Origin: Ruegeria sp. SCSIO 43209
GTDB taxonomy: Bacteria > Pseudomonadota > Alphaproteobacteria > Rhodobacterales > Rhodobacteraceae
Assembly: GCF_019904295.1 (NCBI RefSeq)
Contig: NZ_CP065359.1
Location: forward strand, 2,195,001-2,259,000
Reading direction: 5' to 3'
DNA length: 64,000 nucleotides
Shown here: positions 42,607 through 52,262 of the stretch, in pieces
Numbering within the stretch: the first letter of the stretch is position 1
Layout: the number at the start of each line of letters is the position of its first letter
Translations under genes and position numbers: made by a program
The notes under the pieces: generated by a model
Told to the model about the DNA's origin: nothing
The model's input: only the letters and a program-made list of their open reading frames with translations
Databases searched by the model: none

Positions 42607-44022
42607 TTACGCCGCTTTGAAGCGCGCCGTCGCCGGATCGGCATTGTAGAATGGGACGAATTCCTCGGTCCGGCGCGACAGCTCGTTAACGCTGTCGATA
42701 ATGAACTGAACGGTCTCTTCGCTCATGAGGTAAGAGAAATTCAACCGCACCCAACCCGGTTTCTTCATTTCCTCACCCTCCGACAGGGCCGCATGCAATT
42801 CTTCCGACGCTGCCCGATCAATGCCCAGCAAACGATGCGCATAGGGTCCGGCACAGGCACAGCCGCCACGTGCCTGGATGCCGTAGATATCGCTGAGCAT
42901 CCGGGTAAACAGCTGCTGATGCACCGGCTGCCCATTCCGATCACACACGAGGAACGAGAATATCGGCAGGCGGTGTGCATTCTCGGCACCTAGCAATGTC
43001 AGATGTGGGTTGTCGGACCACCCATCCAACGCCATGCGGTTACACTGCGCCTCACGCTGTGCGATTTCATCCGTTCCGACCGCATCCTTGACAATGAAGG
43101 CCAGGGCCGCGCGAATGTCTCCGATCACATTTGGTGTACCCGCCTCTTCTCGTGTCGCGAGATCGGCGCTGTAGTCGTGCCGCCAAGGCGAGACAAAGCT
43201 GACAGTCCCACCGCCGGGCCAACTCGGACACGTCCGCTTCACAGCGCATTGGTTAACGACCAGAACACCCGACGCCCCCGGCCCACCCGGAAACTTATGC
43301 GGAGAGACAACGATCGCGTCCTTCCGCGCATCTTCCGGCCCCATGTCCATTGGCAAATAAGGTCCACCACCCGCATAGTCCCATACCGCAAGCGCACCAT
43401 GCTCTTTCAGCATCCGCGTCACTGGATCAGGGTCGGTGATGATGCCGGTGACGTTTGACGCCGCTGAGAATGACCCAATCACAAGATCGGAATCTGCGTG
43501 CTCTACCAGTGCCGCCTTTAGCACCTGCATATCGGGACCGCCGTCAACGGCTTCTGGAATCTCGATCACCCGCGCCTTGCTTTCACGCCACGGCAGAATG
43601 TTCGAATGATGCTCATACGGACCGATCAAAACGACCGGCTGATTAGCCTCTTGCACTCCCAGCAGACTAACCAGCCGGTTAAGACCCGCTGTAGCGCCAG
43701 ACCCGGTAAAGATCACCGCGTCCTCTTCCTTGGCGCCAACTATGCGGGCGATCTCGGCCCGCGCCTCGCGGCGCAAACGGGTTATATAGGAACCGCAATA
43801 GGAGGCTTCGGTGTGGCTGTTGGCATAGAACGGCAACACATGCTCGGCCACGAAATTTTCGACCTGTCGCAACGCGCGACCCGAGGCAACGTAGTCCGCA
43901 TACACAAGCGGCACGTCCCCATGCAGACCCGGGATGAGTACCCCCTCACCGATCAGCCCATCACGCAGAGTATTTCCGTGAGCAGCAGATTGAATTTCTG
44001 CGCGAAAGTTGGACAAGGTCAT
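42607..44022 (-). CDS. Class V aminotransferase-fold PLP enzyme
   Basis: A 471-residue PLP enzyme of the cysteine desulfurase/selenocysteine lyase kind. VYADYVASGRALRQVE at the start, NSHTEASYCGSYITRLR, IGPYEHHSNILPWRES, VSPHKFPGGPGASGVL (PLP Lys) and GIQARGGCACAGPYAH with a Cys pair are visible. It does not look like the housekeeping IscS/SufS. Substrate unknown. It is divergent from an Lrp-type regulator gene 103 bp away, which probably controls it. Confidence 0.85.
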   Translation of the reverse strand: MTLSNFRAEIQSAAHGNTLRDGLIGEGVLIPGLHGDVPLVYADYVASGRALRQVENFVAEHVLPFYANSHTEASYCGSYITRLRREARAEIARIVGAKEEDAVIFTGSGATAGLNRLVSLLGVQEANQPVVLIGPYEHHSNILPWRESKARVIEIPEAVDGGPDMQVLKAALVEHADSDLVIGSFSAASNVTGIITDPDPVTRMLKEHGALAVWDYAGGGPYLPMDMGPEDARKDAIVVSPHKFPGGPGASGVLVVNQCAVKRTCPSWPGGGTVSFVSPWRHDYSADLATREEAGTPNVIGDIRAALAFIVKDAVGTDEIAQREAQCNRMALDGWSDNPHLTLLGAENAHRLPIFSFLVCDRNGQPVHQQLFTRMLSDIYGIQARGGCACAGPYAHRLLGIDRAASEELHAALSEGEEMKKPGWVRLNFSYLMSEETVQFIIDSVNELSRRTEEFVPFYNADPATARFKAA

Positions 44023-44125
44023 AACACAGGCTCCATATTGCTAACTCCAATATGATTGATCCATCCTGTGGAAACCTCACAATTTTATGCTTTATGTGTC
44101 CGAGTTTTGTGTCATATGAGTTTAT

Positions 44126-44587
44126 ATGGAGAAAAAATTAGATCAAATTGACACGCGTCTTCTGAAGGAACTGCAAAAAGACGCAACACTTTCCCAGCGA
44201 GAATTGGCAGATAGGGTCGGCCTGTCCCAAAATGCCTGCTGGCGAAGAATAAAGGCCTTGAACGACGCGGGTGTCCTGCAAGGTTCTACGGCGCGCATCG
44301 CGCGCGAAAAGCTTGGGCTGAATCTGGTGGTTTTCGTCATGCTACGCACGCGCCACCACTCTGCCCAATGGTTGCAGGCCTTTCGCAGTCATGTCCTGAC
44401 CATTCCTGAAGTGGTCGATTTCCATCGCATTGGCGGCGACTATGACTATCAACTCAAGGTCGTTACAGAAGATATGGCCTCTTACGACAAAGTCTATCAA
44501 CGCCTCATCGATAAGATCGAACTGGACAGCGTCACCTCCTATTTCGCAATGGAGGCCATTGCCGAAAGTCGCCCGCTTCCTATCTGA
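44126..44587 (+). CDS. Lrp/AsnC family transcriptional regulator
   Basis: A 153-residue regulator with an N-terminal winged helix (QIDTRLLKELQKDATLSQRELADRVG at about 6-30) and a C-terminal RAM domain (VVFVMLRTRHHSAQWL, GDYDYQLKVVTEDM). It lies next to and divergent from the class V PLP enzyme and probably regulates it in response to an amino acid. It ends just before a dispersed repeat unit. Confidence 0.92.
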   Translation: MEKKLDQIDTRLLKELQKDATLSQRELADRVGLSQNACWRRIKALNDAGVLQGSTARIAREKLGLNLVVFVMLRTRHHSAQWLQAFRSHVLTIPEVVDFHRIGGDYDYQLKVVTEDMASYDKVYQRLIDKIELDSVTSYFAMEAIAESRPLPI

Positions 44588-44595
44588 TCCGCCTC

Positions 44596-44620
44596 TTCAT
44601 CTGGCCAAATATATCTCGGG
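44596..44620 (-). repeat. Third copy of dispersed motif (minus strand)
   Basis: On the minus strand it reads CCCGAGATATATTTGGCCAG then ATGAAG, the same core as at 10739-10757 and 18771-18792. A CAGTCGCTGCGCGACT inverted repeat lies just upstream in that reading direction. Confidence 0.6.
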
Positions 44621-44654
44621 GGAGTCGCGCAGCGACTGGGGCAGAGCCCCATCA

Positions 44655-44683
44655 AAACAAAAAAGACCGCGCTGAAAGCGCGG
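44655..44683 (-). terminator. Terminator of rpsD
   Basis: On the minus strand CCGCGCT, TTC loop, AGCGCGG is followed by TCTTTTTTGTTTTG. It lies about 28 bp after the rpsD stop. Confidence 0.9.
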
Positions 44684-44710
44684 CCCTTAAACTCAACAGG
44701 TCGGCGAAGA

Positions 44711-45331
44711 TTAGTTCTTCGCGTAGAATTCGACGACCAGGTTCGGTTCCATCATAACCGGGTAAGGCACATCGCTCAGGCCCGGTGCACGCACGAAAGT
44801 CGCGGTCATTTTCGAGTGGTCGGCGTCGATGTAGTCAGGCACATCACGCTCGGCCAAGCCGACAGCTTCCAGGACAACGGCCAACTGCTTGGACTTATCA
44901 CGCACTTCGATAACGTCGCCTTCTTTGACGCGATAGGACGGGATGTTGACCCGCTTGCCGTTCACTTTAACGTGGCCGTGGTTCACGAACTGACGTGCGG
45001 CGAACACGGTCGGAACAAACTTGGCGCGGTAAACAACGGCGTCCAGACGGCGCTCCAGCAGACCGATCAGGTTTTCACCGGTGTCGCCTTTGACACGCTC
45101 AGCTTCTGCATAGATGCGGCGGAACTGCTTCTCGGTCAGGTCGCCGTAGTAGCCTTTCAGCTTCTGCTTGGCACGCAGCTGCAGACCGAAGTCAGACAGT
45201 TTGCCCTTGCGGCGCTGGCCATGCTGGCCAGGGCCGTATTCACGACGATTAACCGGGGATTTCGGACGACCCCAGATGTTTTCGCCCATCCGGCGGTCGA
45301 TTTTGTACTTGGCAGACGTGCGTTTGGTCAC
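44711..45331 (-). CDS. rpsD: 30S ribosomal protein S4
   Basis: A 206-residue protein, canonical in length and sequence. [16 protein letters not shown] and [20 protein letters not shown] are conserved, followed by an S4 RNA-binding domain ([20 protein letters not shown]). The start is GTG with AAGGAG upstream. About 210 bp before it holds no gene. It is monocistronic here. Confidence 0.98.
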   Translation of the reverse strand: MTKRTSAKYKIDRRMGENIWGRPKSPVNRREYGPGQHGQRRKGKLSDFGLQLRAKQKLKGYYGDLTEKQFRRIYAEAERVKGDTGENLIGLLERRLDAVVYRAKFVPTVFAARQFVNHGHVKVNGKRVNIPSYRVKEGDVIEVRDKSKQLAVVLEAVGLAERDVPDYIDADHSKMTATFVRAPGLSDVPYPVMMEPNLVVEFYAKN

Positions 45332-45543
45332 GGCTGATCTCCTTCTTTAGATTGAGGCCCCGATGGGCCACTATGAAGGGCGTTGTCCTCTTGAGGTTTC
45401 CCCCATGACAGGCATCCCCTCGCGGGGGCCACCAACACCAATGAAGCCGCGCTTATATCCCTGCTTCGGCCAGAGTCAACACGCCACAGCAAGCAAAGGG
45501 TAGGATTTCTGCTTAGAGTTGGAATCTTTCTGAGAAGTATCCG

Positions 45544-46071
45544 TTATTCAGCGGCCCAACCGGCAGTATTTGATAGACTTACCGGCACTGAACTTGCATT
45601 TGCGCGAGCCGCCGGGAACACGACAACCTTGTCGTCATAACCGCTGTCAATCTCAACAGGTTCAATATGCGAAGCTGCCAAACTGACCCAGAAATCTTGA
45701 TCAGGCTCAGGGCATCCATCCTCAAACACAAGCACCAGAGACGCTTCGTTCACCTCACGCACCAGCTCGGCAACGAAAGTCTGAGCCCCGTTTGACAACT
45801 CGATCTTGGCACTTTCGTTGATCTCGCCGGGGTTGGCGAAACTGGCTCTGGCCGCCAATATATATCCAAGACCGGTGGAGCCTGCGTGCAGCGCAACTTG
45901 GTCAGCACTTGCGGCGAGTTGGACACCTCGCCCCCTCCAGGACCAAGAGCTACCAACGCGCAAGTGGGCCAAAGGCGCCGCCTCAAGCCCGTCAACTTCC
46001 GTCTGTGTCCAAAATATTGCTATCCGACCGTTACAACCGGTTCTCATCTGTCCGCCCGCACTTTTACTCAT
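45544..46071 (-). CDS. Hypothetical protein
   Basis: A 175-residue product, no signal peptide or clear membrane helix. It has a stretch of Trp-rich sequence (SSWSWRGRGV) and a strand-rich middle. No family is recognised. The ATG at 46071 is preceded only by weak GTGGG; another ATG nine codons in is possible. Codon use looks ordinary for the window. It lies between rpsD and the decayed transposase, so it may mark the island edge. Confidence 0.45.
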   Translation of the reverse strand: MSKSAGGQMRTGCNGRIAIFWTQTEVDGLEAAPLAHLRVGSSWSWRGRGVQLAASADQVALHAGSTGLGYILAARASFANPGEINESAKIELSNGAQTFVAELVREVNEASLVLVFEDGCPEPDQDFWVSLAASHIEPVEIDSGYDDKVVVFPAARANASSVPVSLSNTAGWAAE

Positions 46072-46212
46072 CCCACAAGTAACTGTGCTTGTGTATCAAC
46101 GAAAAAATGGGCGGAAAAGAGACCGAAATGCAGCAATCACGAAAATGTTGCTAAAGAACAGCCTCATATTGATACTTTTCGTCGAATGTTGGTGAACGTC
46201 TGGCACACTGCG

Positions 46213-46899
46213 CTAGCCCCTAGGCTCATTGAATTTCGGAGCCTGAAAATCTCTGCGAGTGCGATGGCTGATGGGAACACTTTCAGCCATCTTTCGTAGC
46301 GGGTTTCTACTCGGCCCTATTCATTCAAGCGACCGAATATGATCTTGATGCGGTTTCGGTGCTTGAACCTGTGTTTATCTTTTCGGACAGGCTTCTCGCG
46401 TGACTTTCTGCCGGGGAAGCATGGGCGTATCCCTTTGTCTTTCATAGCCTTTCGGAACCAGTCAGAATCGTAACCCCGATCAGCAATCATCCAATCGGCG
46501 GCTGGTAGGCTGCTTAGAAGTGCCCTGGCACCCGTGTAGTCACTGATCTGATCGACAGTTATGAAAGACCGGATTGGGTGGCCAGAAGCATCGCTGACGG
46601 CATGCAACTTGGCGCTCATTCCGCCGTTGGCACGCCCAATCAGGCACCAGCGCCCCTTTTTTCAACCGTAGGCTTGAAGCCATGCGATGTGCCTTCAGAT
46701 ACTTGCGCAGGCTCAATTGAACGCATGGCGTTCGCCTGCTCACTTTTATCATGATCGCCCTGTGATCGGAATGGTCCGAAGCCAGCCTTTCCATGATCCG
46801 TGCAAACACGCCGTTGTCGCTCTAACGTTTTTAGCAGTTGTAGAGCGTCTTGGGTGGGCCATACTCCTTCGGAGCATCGGACCAGCCCCGTATCGGACT
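46213..46899 (-). pseudogene. Decayed IS5-family (IS427-like) transposase
   Basis: On the minus strand, pieces read YGPPKTLYN, NGVFARIMERLAS, LKAHRMASSL, IGRANGGMSAKLHAV, DWMIADRGYDSDWF and RYERWLKVFPSAIALAEI, in IS5 transposase order. They need a frame change near 46640, have two stops just after YNC (46800-46830) and a TAG at 46317-46319 where Trp is expected (GRLNE*GRVE). The usual IFWL-stop end is changed to IFRLR. Both ends are eroded, so exact element limits and target duplications cannot be given. It marks past insertion, not an active element. Confidence 0.85.
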
Positions 46900-46992
46900 A
46901 GCCGACCTTGAACTCGCTTTTCAATCGCTGCTACCGAAATTCACACTAAACGCTTGGCAATTCCGTTTGCGGTTGTTGCAAAAAATTGGCAA

Positions 46993-47469
46993 TCACGCTG
47001 CCTTGTAATGGTTGAAAACTTCTGTGGTGCCATCCTTACCGATCAGGAAAACCGAATAGGCTTCCCGCTCACTCTCCGGCCCCATACCAGGTGAGCCATA
47101 GGGCATACCTGGCACTGTCAGCCCGACCGCATCAGGGCGTTCGGCCAACAAGCGCCGGATGTCCGCCGGGGGCACATGACCTTCTATGACATAGCCCTCG
47201 AGCAAGCCTGTGTGACAGGACGCCATCTCTTCTGGAATACCCTTGTTAGCTTTGTATTCAGACAAAGTCTCCCAGGAGGCATTCTGCACTTCCATCTCGA
47301 ATCCTTCGCGTTGCATAATATCAATCCACGCGCCACAACACCCGCATGCGGGGTCCTTGAGAACCTGCACCAGCGGTTTGGTCGTTGCAAATGTAGGTGA
47401 AGCCAGGGCGATGCCGGAGGCGCTGAGGCCAGCCAGGAAAAGGCGTCGGTCAAGTTTCGTGGTGGTCAT
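46993..47469 (-). CDS. DUF411 family exported metal-binding protein
   Basis: A 158-residue protein. It starts with DRRLFLAGLSAS, a Tat-like signal peptide, cleaved near FATT. The conserved CGCCGAWID motif follows at about residue 43 with a later Cys in SCHTG and HVPP. Members are linked with copper tolerance. AGGAAATGAC precedes the ATG. It lies at the outer (left) end of the copper island. Confidence 0.87.
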   Translation of the reverse strand: MTTTKLDRRLFLAGLSASGIALASPTFATTKPLVQVLKDPACGCCGAWIDIMQREGFEMEVQNASWETLSEYKANKGIPEEMASCHTGLLEGYVIEGHVPPADIRRLLAERPDAVGLTVPGMPYGSPGMGPESEREAYSVFLIGKDGTTEVFNHYKAA

Positions 47470-47470
47470 G

Positions 47471-47677
47471 TCATTTCCTTTCCGTGTTTACGCCTGCGCT
47501 ATGATATTCGGTCTTGTGACCGAAATCGCAGGCAAGTGCTATGATTTGTGTCAAGCGGGCGATCATGACCAGCCCTGTTTCTGTTCGCTTTCGGTGCATA
47601 GCGCACGCATGTCGCAACCGCTTGGATAAGATGAGCGCCAAGGCAAATACTGATAGTTTAGCCTCTCTTCCACGCAT
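47471..47677 (-). CDS. Small hypothetical ORF upstream of DUF411 gene
   Basis: A 68-codon frame from ATG 47677, basic, with one hydrophobic patch and two Cys. Its stop region contains the DUF411 ribosome site. No family is recognised, and it may be only the leader of the DUF411 gene. Confidence 0.25.
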   Translation of the reverse strand: MRGREAKLSVFALALILSKRLRHACAMHRKRTETGLVMIARLTQIIALACDFGHKTEYHSAGVNTERK

Positions 47678-47752
47678 AATAATCTCCTGTCGACCGCAGT
47701 GCATGCTCGAACAGAAACAATTTGAAAACCCGCACTTTCAGGACTTTGGATG

Positions 47753-48142
47753 TTAGGATATTTGTGGAGGAAGATTGGGCGTCAGAGGCGCTTGAGAATT
47801 CTGGTTATCCGTGTCCATGTTACGGTTTCTCTGGCCATAAGCTTCCACCAAAACCGCAAGTCCTAATTGGGTCGGGTTTTCACCAACGCAACAGGTTCCA
47901 GTGTGGCATGCCCCGCCACAACTCACGCAGTCGTCCGCGCAATCTTGATCGGTGGTGGAATGAAAACGGCAATTGTTGTGTTTGAATTCTGATGCTTTTG
48001 ACGCGATCGAAACGCCATTTTGTTTGTGGCTGTCTGCGATCTCAAAGTCGTTATTTGCAAAAGCAACAGAGCCGATGATTGTCACCGTAAAACAGACGCA
48101 CACTAAAAGCGTTTCTCTTAAAACAGGGATCAACTCATTCAC
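47753..48142 (-). CDS. Exported Cys-rich CHxGxxC protein
   Basis: About 129 residues from GTG 48142. The N-terminus is a signal peptide or anchor (about 8-28, ending SVAFA). The core holds DCADDCVSCGGACHTGTCC, a dense Cys group, and the C-terminus is Pro-rich (PLTPNLPPQ). It shares CHxGxxC with the small protein encoded at 55731-56069. A metal-binding role in the periplasm is inferred. The start is uncertain (TTG at 48172 is an alternative), and no clear ribosome site is seen. It lies 153 bp downstream of cueR. Confidence 0.55.
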   Translation of the reverse strand: MNELIPVLRETLLVCVCFTVTIIGSVAFANNDFEIADSHKQNGVSIASKASEFKHNNCRFHSTTDQDCADDCVSCGGACHTGTCCVGENPTQLGLAVLVEAYGQRNRNMDTDNQNSQAPLTPNLPPQIS

Positions 48143-48294
48143 CGTACTGCGGACGTAGTGTGATCGTGGCAACGTGCTGACCCGAAGCCAACAAAACTAC
48201 AATTGATAGTGCGGCGCGCACTAGAGAAGAGCGGATTGCCACGTCTGAAGAAAAAGATTGCCAAACTTGGAGGCAGATCAAACAACAAGGTTAA

Positions 48295-48681
48295 CTACGC
48301 TTGGCCCAAGTTTTTTAGAATTGGACAGTCTGGGCGGTGGTCGCCAGCGCATTCTTCGATCAGATGAGACAGTGTTTCATGCATCGCCTTCAGATCGGAA
48401 ATCTTATCGTCGATCTCTTTTAGATTCTGTTTTGCAATTTCTTTCACGTCCGCGCTGGCACGTTCTTTGTCCTCGTACAACGCCAGTAGTGAACGACAAT
48501 CCTCAATGGTAAAGCCCAATGAACGGGCCCGCCCGATGAAGGCCAGCTTGTGCAGTTCCTTTTCGTCGAAATGGCGATACCCATTGAGGCTCCGCTTGGG
48601 TTTGATGAACCCGATATCCTCGTAATAGCGGATGGTTTTGGCAGGCAGACCCGAACGTTCTGCTACATCTCCGATATTCAC
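48295..48681 (-). CDS. cueR: CueR-type copper(I)-responsive MerR regulator
   Basis: A 128-residue MerR protein. The winged helix (about 1-40) shows GLPAKTIRYYEDIGFIKP. The metal site has Cys111 and Cys119 in CAGDHRPDC, and a Ser at 76 where divalent-metal sensors have Cys, as in monovalent Cu/Ag/Au sensors. It lies 15 bp after copA on the same strand and should activate the copA promoter at 51238-51268 and the operon promoter at 57219-57249. Confidence 0.93.
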   Translation of the reverse strand: MNIGDVAERSGLPAKTIRYYEDIGFIKPKRSLNGYRHFDEKELHKLAFIGRARSLGFTIEDCRSLLALYEDKERASADVKEIAKQNLKEIDDKISDLKAMHETLSHLIEECAGDHRPDCPILKNLGQA

Positions 48682-48696
48682 AGCGGTTCTCCTATA

Positions 48697-51207
48697 CTAT
48701 CCAGCAGGCGCTGAACGCAGCGTCTGCTCGGTGTTCTGCGAGATCTGTTCTCGCCCAACTTTGATCGGCTTTACCCAGCGCAACCGCAGCGCATTGGTTA
48801 GGACAAATACGCTGGACAGCGCCATGGCACCTGCGGCCAAAACCGGCGATAGCAGCGGACCGCCAAACGGATAAAGCACCCCTGCCGCTACCGGTATGAG
48901 CAGTGTGTTGTAGCTGAATGCCCAGAACAGGTTTTGGCGGATGTTACGCATGGTGCGCTGACTAATATCGAAGGCATTGACCACGCCCGTCAGGTCGCCT
49001 GACATCAGAACGACGTCAGCCGCTTCGATGGCAATGTCAGTGCCTGTCCCGATCGCAATTCCTACGTCAGCTGCCGCCAAAGCAGGCGCATCATTGATGC
49101 CATCACCCACAAAGGCCAGTTTTCCGCCATTTGTACGCAAATCCTGTAACGCGGATACTTTACCCTCGGGCAGAACTTCAGCCACGACATGATCGATGCC
49201 AAGCTGCGCCGCAATGGATTTGGCAGTAGAGGCATTGTCACCGGTGATCATCGCTACTTTCAGGCCCAGCCCGTGCAGAGCTTCGATTGCGTCCGGCGTG
49301 GTGGTTTTGATTGGGTCCGCCACAGCGATTACGGCCGCGATAGCCCCGTCTACGGCAGCATAAAGTGGAGTCTTTCCGTTGATTGCGAGTTCAGCGCCCC
49401 GATCAGAAAGCGCGCCCATTTCTACCCCTTCGCGACTCATCAGGCGGTCGGCCCCGATCAGGATTTTATGGCCTTCGACTGAGGCGCTTACCCCGTAACC
49501 GGTGATCGACGTGAAGTCTTCTGGCTTGGAAAGCTCCAGACCACGGGTTTCTGCCGCGCGCACGATGGCTGTGGCGATTGGATGTTCGGATGTGACCTCA
49601 ACGGCAGCAACAAGGCGCAGAACCTCATCCTCGGCCAATCCTTCGGCCACAATCAGGTCGGTCAGCTCCGGACGCCCTTCGGTCAAGGTCCCCGTCTTGT
49701 CCACCGCAACAACGGTGGTTTCCTGCAGCATTTGCAAGGCGTCGCCCTTTCGAAACAGGACACCCATCTCGGCAGCGCGGCCAGTGCCGACCATGATGGA
49801 AGTAGGTGTGGCCAACCCCATGGCGCAGGGGCAAGCAATGATCAGTACCGCAACCCCGGCCACCAACGCCAGGCTAAGCGCGGGATCGGGTCCGAACAAC
49901 ATCCATACCAGCACTGTTACAACGGCCACTGCGATCACTACCGGCACAAACCACAGCGTGATGCGGTCGACCAGGCCTCGAATCGGAAGCTTGGCACCCT
50001 GTGCTTGTTCGACCATCTGAATGATCTGGGCCAACATAGAGTCTGCGCCGATCTTTTCAGCACGGTACGTCAATGCACCCGCGCCATTTACGGTCCCCCC
50101 GACCACAGTTGCGCCCTCGGTTTTTTCGACGGGAACCGGCTCTCCGGTGATCATGCTTTCATCGACATATGACGCGCCGGTCATTACGGCACCATCCACC
50201 GCGATTTTTTCGCCCGGTCGAACGTGCACAATATCCCCTACAACGATCTGCTCAATCGGTAGCTCGACAACCGATCCGTCGCGCTCAACTCGTGCTGTTT
50301 TTGCCTGCAGACCGACCAGTTTTCGGATCGCTTCACCAGTTCGGCCCTTGGCGCGCGCCTCGAGGAACCGCCCAAGCAATATAAGAACCACGATTACCGC
50401 TGCGGCCTCGTAGTAGACATTTGCGGTTCCGGCAGGAAGAATATGCGGCGCGAAGGTCGAGATCAGTGAGAACCCATATGCCGCCGAAGTGCCCAGGGCC
50501 ACCAGAGAGTTCATGTCCGGCGCGCCTTTGAACAAGGAAGGGAATCCCTTGGTGTAGAACTGCAAGCCTGGCCCAAAAAGAACGATCGTGGTCAGAAGGA
50601 ATTGCAGGTAATAGCTGTTCTGGATGCCTATGGTGCTCGCTATCAGGTGGTGCATGCCCGGAATAACATGCGAGCCCATTTCGAGAATGAATACCGGCAA
50701 TGCGAGCAAGGCGGCGAAGCATGTTCGCCGCGCCAGATGGCTGATCTCTGCCGCTTTGCGGTCTTGTGGTTCGGTCTGCGTTGCGGATCGCAGGCTCGCC
50801 GGATAGCCGGCAGATGCCGCAAGCGCCGCGATTGCTTCGGGTGTTGTGACTCCCTCAGCAAAACGCACAGTTGCACTTTCAGTGGCCAGATTGACCGACG
50901 CGGACAAGACGCCGCCATCGGCTTCCAGGGCTCGTTCAACGCGCCCTACACAGGATGCGCAGGACATGTTCTGAATATCCAGCGTGACCTCTGCGGTCCG
51001 CGCCGGATATCCGGCGCGGTTTAACGCATCAGCAATGGCCGCTTTATCGGCTGGATCGCGGAAATCGACCTGAACGCTTTCACTGGCGAGATTAACCGAA
51101 GCGGCATCTACCCCTGGCACATCTTTCAATGCGCGCTCGACGCGCCCAACGCAGGAAGCACAGCTCATACCCTGAACCTGGAACCGCGCATGTGAATTTT
51201 CAGTCAT
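48697..51207 (-). CDS. copA: Copper-exporting P1B-type ATPase
   Basis: An 836-residue ATPase that pumps Cu(I) out of the cytoplasm. Two N-terminal metal-binding domains carry MSCASC at residues about 14-19 and 81-86. The ion-path motif CPC lies in [11 protein letters not shown] near residue 460, the phosphorylation motif DKTGTLTEG near 503, and TGDN and GDGIND follow. It is first of the copA-cueR operon. Confidence 0.98.
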   Translation of the reverse strand: MTENSHARFQVQGMSCASCVGRVERALKDVPGVDAASVNLASESVQVDFRDPADKAAIADALNRAGYPARTAEVTLDIQNMSCASCVGRVERALEADGGVLSASVNLATESATVRFAEGVTTPEAIAALAASAGYPASLRSATQTEPQDRKAAEISHLARRTCFAALLALPVFILEMGSHVIPGMHHLIASTIGIQNSYYLQFLLTTIVLFGPGLQFYTKGFPSLFKGAPDMNSLVALGTSAAYGFSLISTFAPHILPAGTANVYYEAAAVIVVLILLGRFLEARAKGRTGEAIRKLVGLQAKTARVERDGSVVELPIEQIVVGDIVHVRPGEKIAVDGAVMTGASYVDESMITGEPVPVEKTEGATVVGGTVNGAGALTYRAEKIGADSMLAQIIQMVEQAQGAKLPIRGLVDRITLWFVPVVIAVAVVTVLVWMLFGPDPALSLALVAGVAVLIIACPCAMGLATPTSIMVGTGRAAEMGVLFRKGDALQMLQETTVVAVDKTGTLTEGRPELTDLIVAEGLAEDEVLRLVAAVEVTSEHPIATAIVRAAETRGLELSKPEDFTSITGYGVSASVEGHKILIGADRLMSREGVEMGALSDRGAELAINGKTPLYAAVDGAIAAVIAVADPIKTTTPDAIEALHGLGLKVAMITGDNASTAKSIAAQLGIDHVVAEVLPEGKVSALQDLRTNGGKLAFVGDGINDAPALAAADVGIAIGTGTDIAIEAADVVLMSGDLTGVVNAFDISQRTMRNIRQNLFWAFSYNTLLIPVAAGVLYPFGGPLLSPVLAAGAMALSSVFVLTNALRLRWVKPIKVGREQISQNTEQTLRSAPAG

Positions 51208-51237
51208 ATTGCCACCACGTATGTTCTGCTGACGGGC

Positions 51238-51268
51238 AACATAAGGGTTCCAGCAAGTGGAAGGTCAA
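51238..51268 (-). promoter_or_regulatory. CueR-type promoter/operator of copA
   Basis: On the minus strand: -35 TTGACC (51268-51263), a 19-bp spacer and -10 TATGTT (51243-51238). The spacer holds TTCC-ACTTGCT-GGAA. A 19-bp spacer is the hallmark of MerR-activated promoters. Confidence 0.8.
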
Positions 51269-51299
51269 GGGATGAGGCTGACTTTCTTTCTCATCATTC

Positions 51300-51505
51300 A
51301 TGACGACGCTAAGTATCCCGGATATGAGCTGCGGGCACCGCAAGTCAGCTATAGACAAAGCCATTGACACAGTAAGTTCCTCCGCACAGTTGGACTTTGA
51401 CATGAAAAACCGCAGGGTACGTGTCTTAAGCACCAATCAACTTGATCATATCCTTGCAGCTCAGAGTCCGAGGGATACGAAGCCACTTTCGCAACAGAAG
51501 TTTAG
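51300..51505 (+). pseudogene. copZ: Damaged CopZ-like copper chaperone
   Basis: Begins like a CopZ heavy-metal-associated domain, with IPDMSCGH, but the second metal Cys is Arg (CGHR, codon CGC where TGC is expected). The frame then carries on into unrelated sequence. Shifting frame at 51458-51461 restores SESEGYEATF followed by a stop at 51503-51505, as in intact chaperones. It therefore has a lost ligand and a frameshift. It is divergent from copA with the CueR promoter between. Confidence 0.8.
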
Positions 51506-51532
51506 GAGCGCAAATGCTGTCGTCCCTTAGTT

Positions 51533-52261
51533 CTATCTTGCGTCTCTGACTGCCTCGATTAGCCGGGTCATTTCATCTTCGGCGATCAGACCCGGGGCAA
51601 GCGCATCTCCAATCACAAACGAAGGGGTGCCACTGAAGCCAAGCTGCCGGGCCAATTCCATGGACACCTGAATATGCGCGTCGACTTCCGGCGCCTCCAT
51701 GTCTGCGCGCAATTGATCCTCGTCCAGGCCAAGTTCCCGAACAACTTTCAGGACACTGGCCTCAGTGGCACGACCGTTCAGAGCCATAAGCGCCCAATGA
51801 AATTCTTCATATTTTCCCTGATTACGTGAGGCAAGCGCGGCGCGTGCCGCGAAGTCGGAACCTTCTCCGAGTATGGGCCATTCTCGGTAAACAACTCGGA
51901 CATCGGAATCGCCTGCGATTACGTTTTTCACGACCGGGGCCGCGCGTTTGCAATATGGGCAGTTATAGTCAAAAAACTCGACTACGGTTACATCACCTTC
52001 CGGGTTTCCGATGACAGGCGCATTCGGATCCTGTTCCAGCAATTCACGCTGATTTTCCAAGACGTTTCCAATGGCTTCGGCTTTTGCCTGATCTTCGCGC
52101 TGTTGAAGCAATTGAATCGCCTGCATGATGATTTCGGGGTTTTCCATTATGGCTTCCAGAGCCAGCCGTTTTACATCGGAGTCAGACAATTCGTCAGCAC
52201 TCGCCATAGCAGCACCAATCGACATAGTGATGGCAATTAAGCCTGCAAAAAATCGTTTCAC
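51533..52261 (-). CDS. ScsC-like DsbA family thiol oxidoreductase
   Basis: A 242-residue exported protein. A signal peptide covers about 1-21, then an N-terminal helical segment (about 25-80, NPEIIMQAIQLLQQRE) like the oligomerisation arm of ScsC proteins. The thioredoxin-fold domain has CPYC at 101-104 and the cis-Pro loop GTPSF. It probably acts on disulfides under copper stress. The start is GTG 52261 with GGAAGGAAAC upstream. It is last of the eight-gene operon. Confidence 0.87.
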   Translation of the reverse strand: MKRFFAGLIAITMSIGAAMASADELSDSDVKRLALEAIMENPEIIMQAIQLLQQREDQAKAEAIGNVLENQRELLEQDPNAPVIGNPEGDVTVVEFFDYNCPYCKRAAPVVKNVIAGDSDVRVVYREWPILGEGSDFAARAALASRNQGKYEEFHWALMALNGRATEASVLKVVRELGLDEDQLRADMEAPEVDAHIQVSMELARQLGFSGTPSFVIGDALAPGLIAEDEMTRLIEAVRDAR

Positions 52262-52262
52262 G

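Noticed and set aside
46317..46619. Functional transposase ORF
   Set aside because: The frame is only the C-terminal part; stops and a frame change break the full protein.
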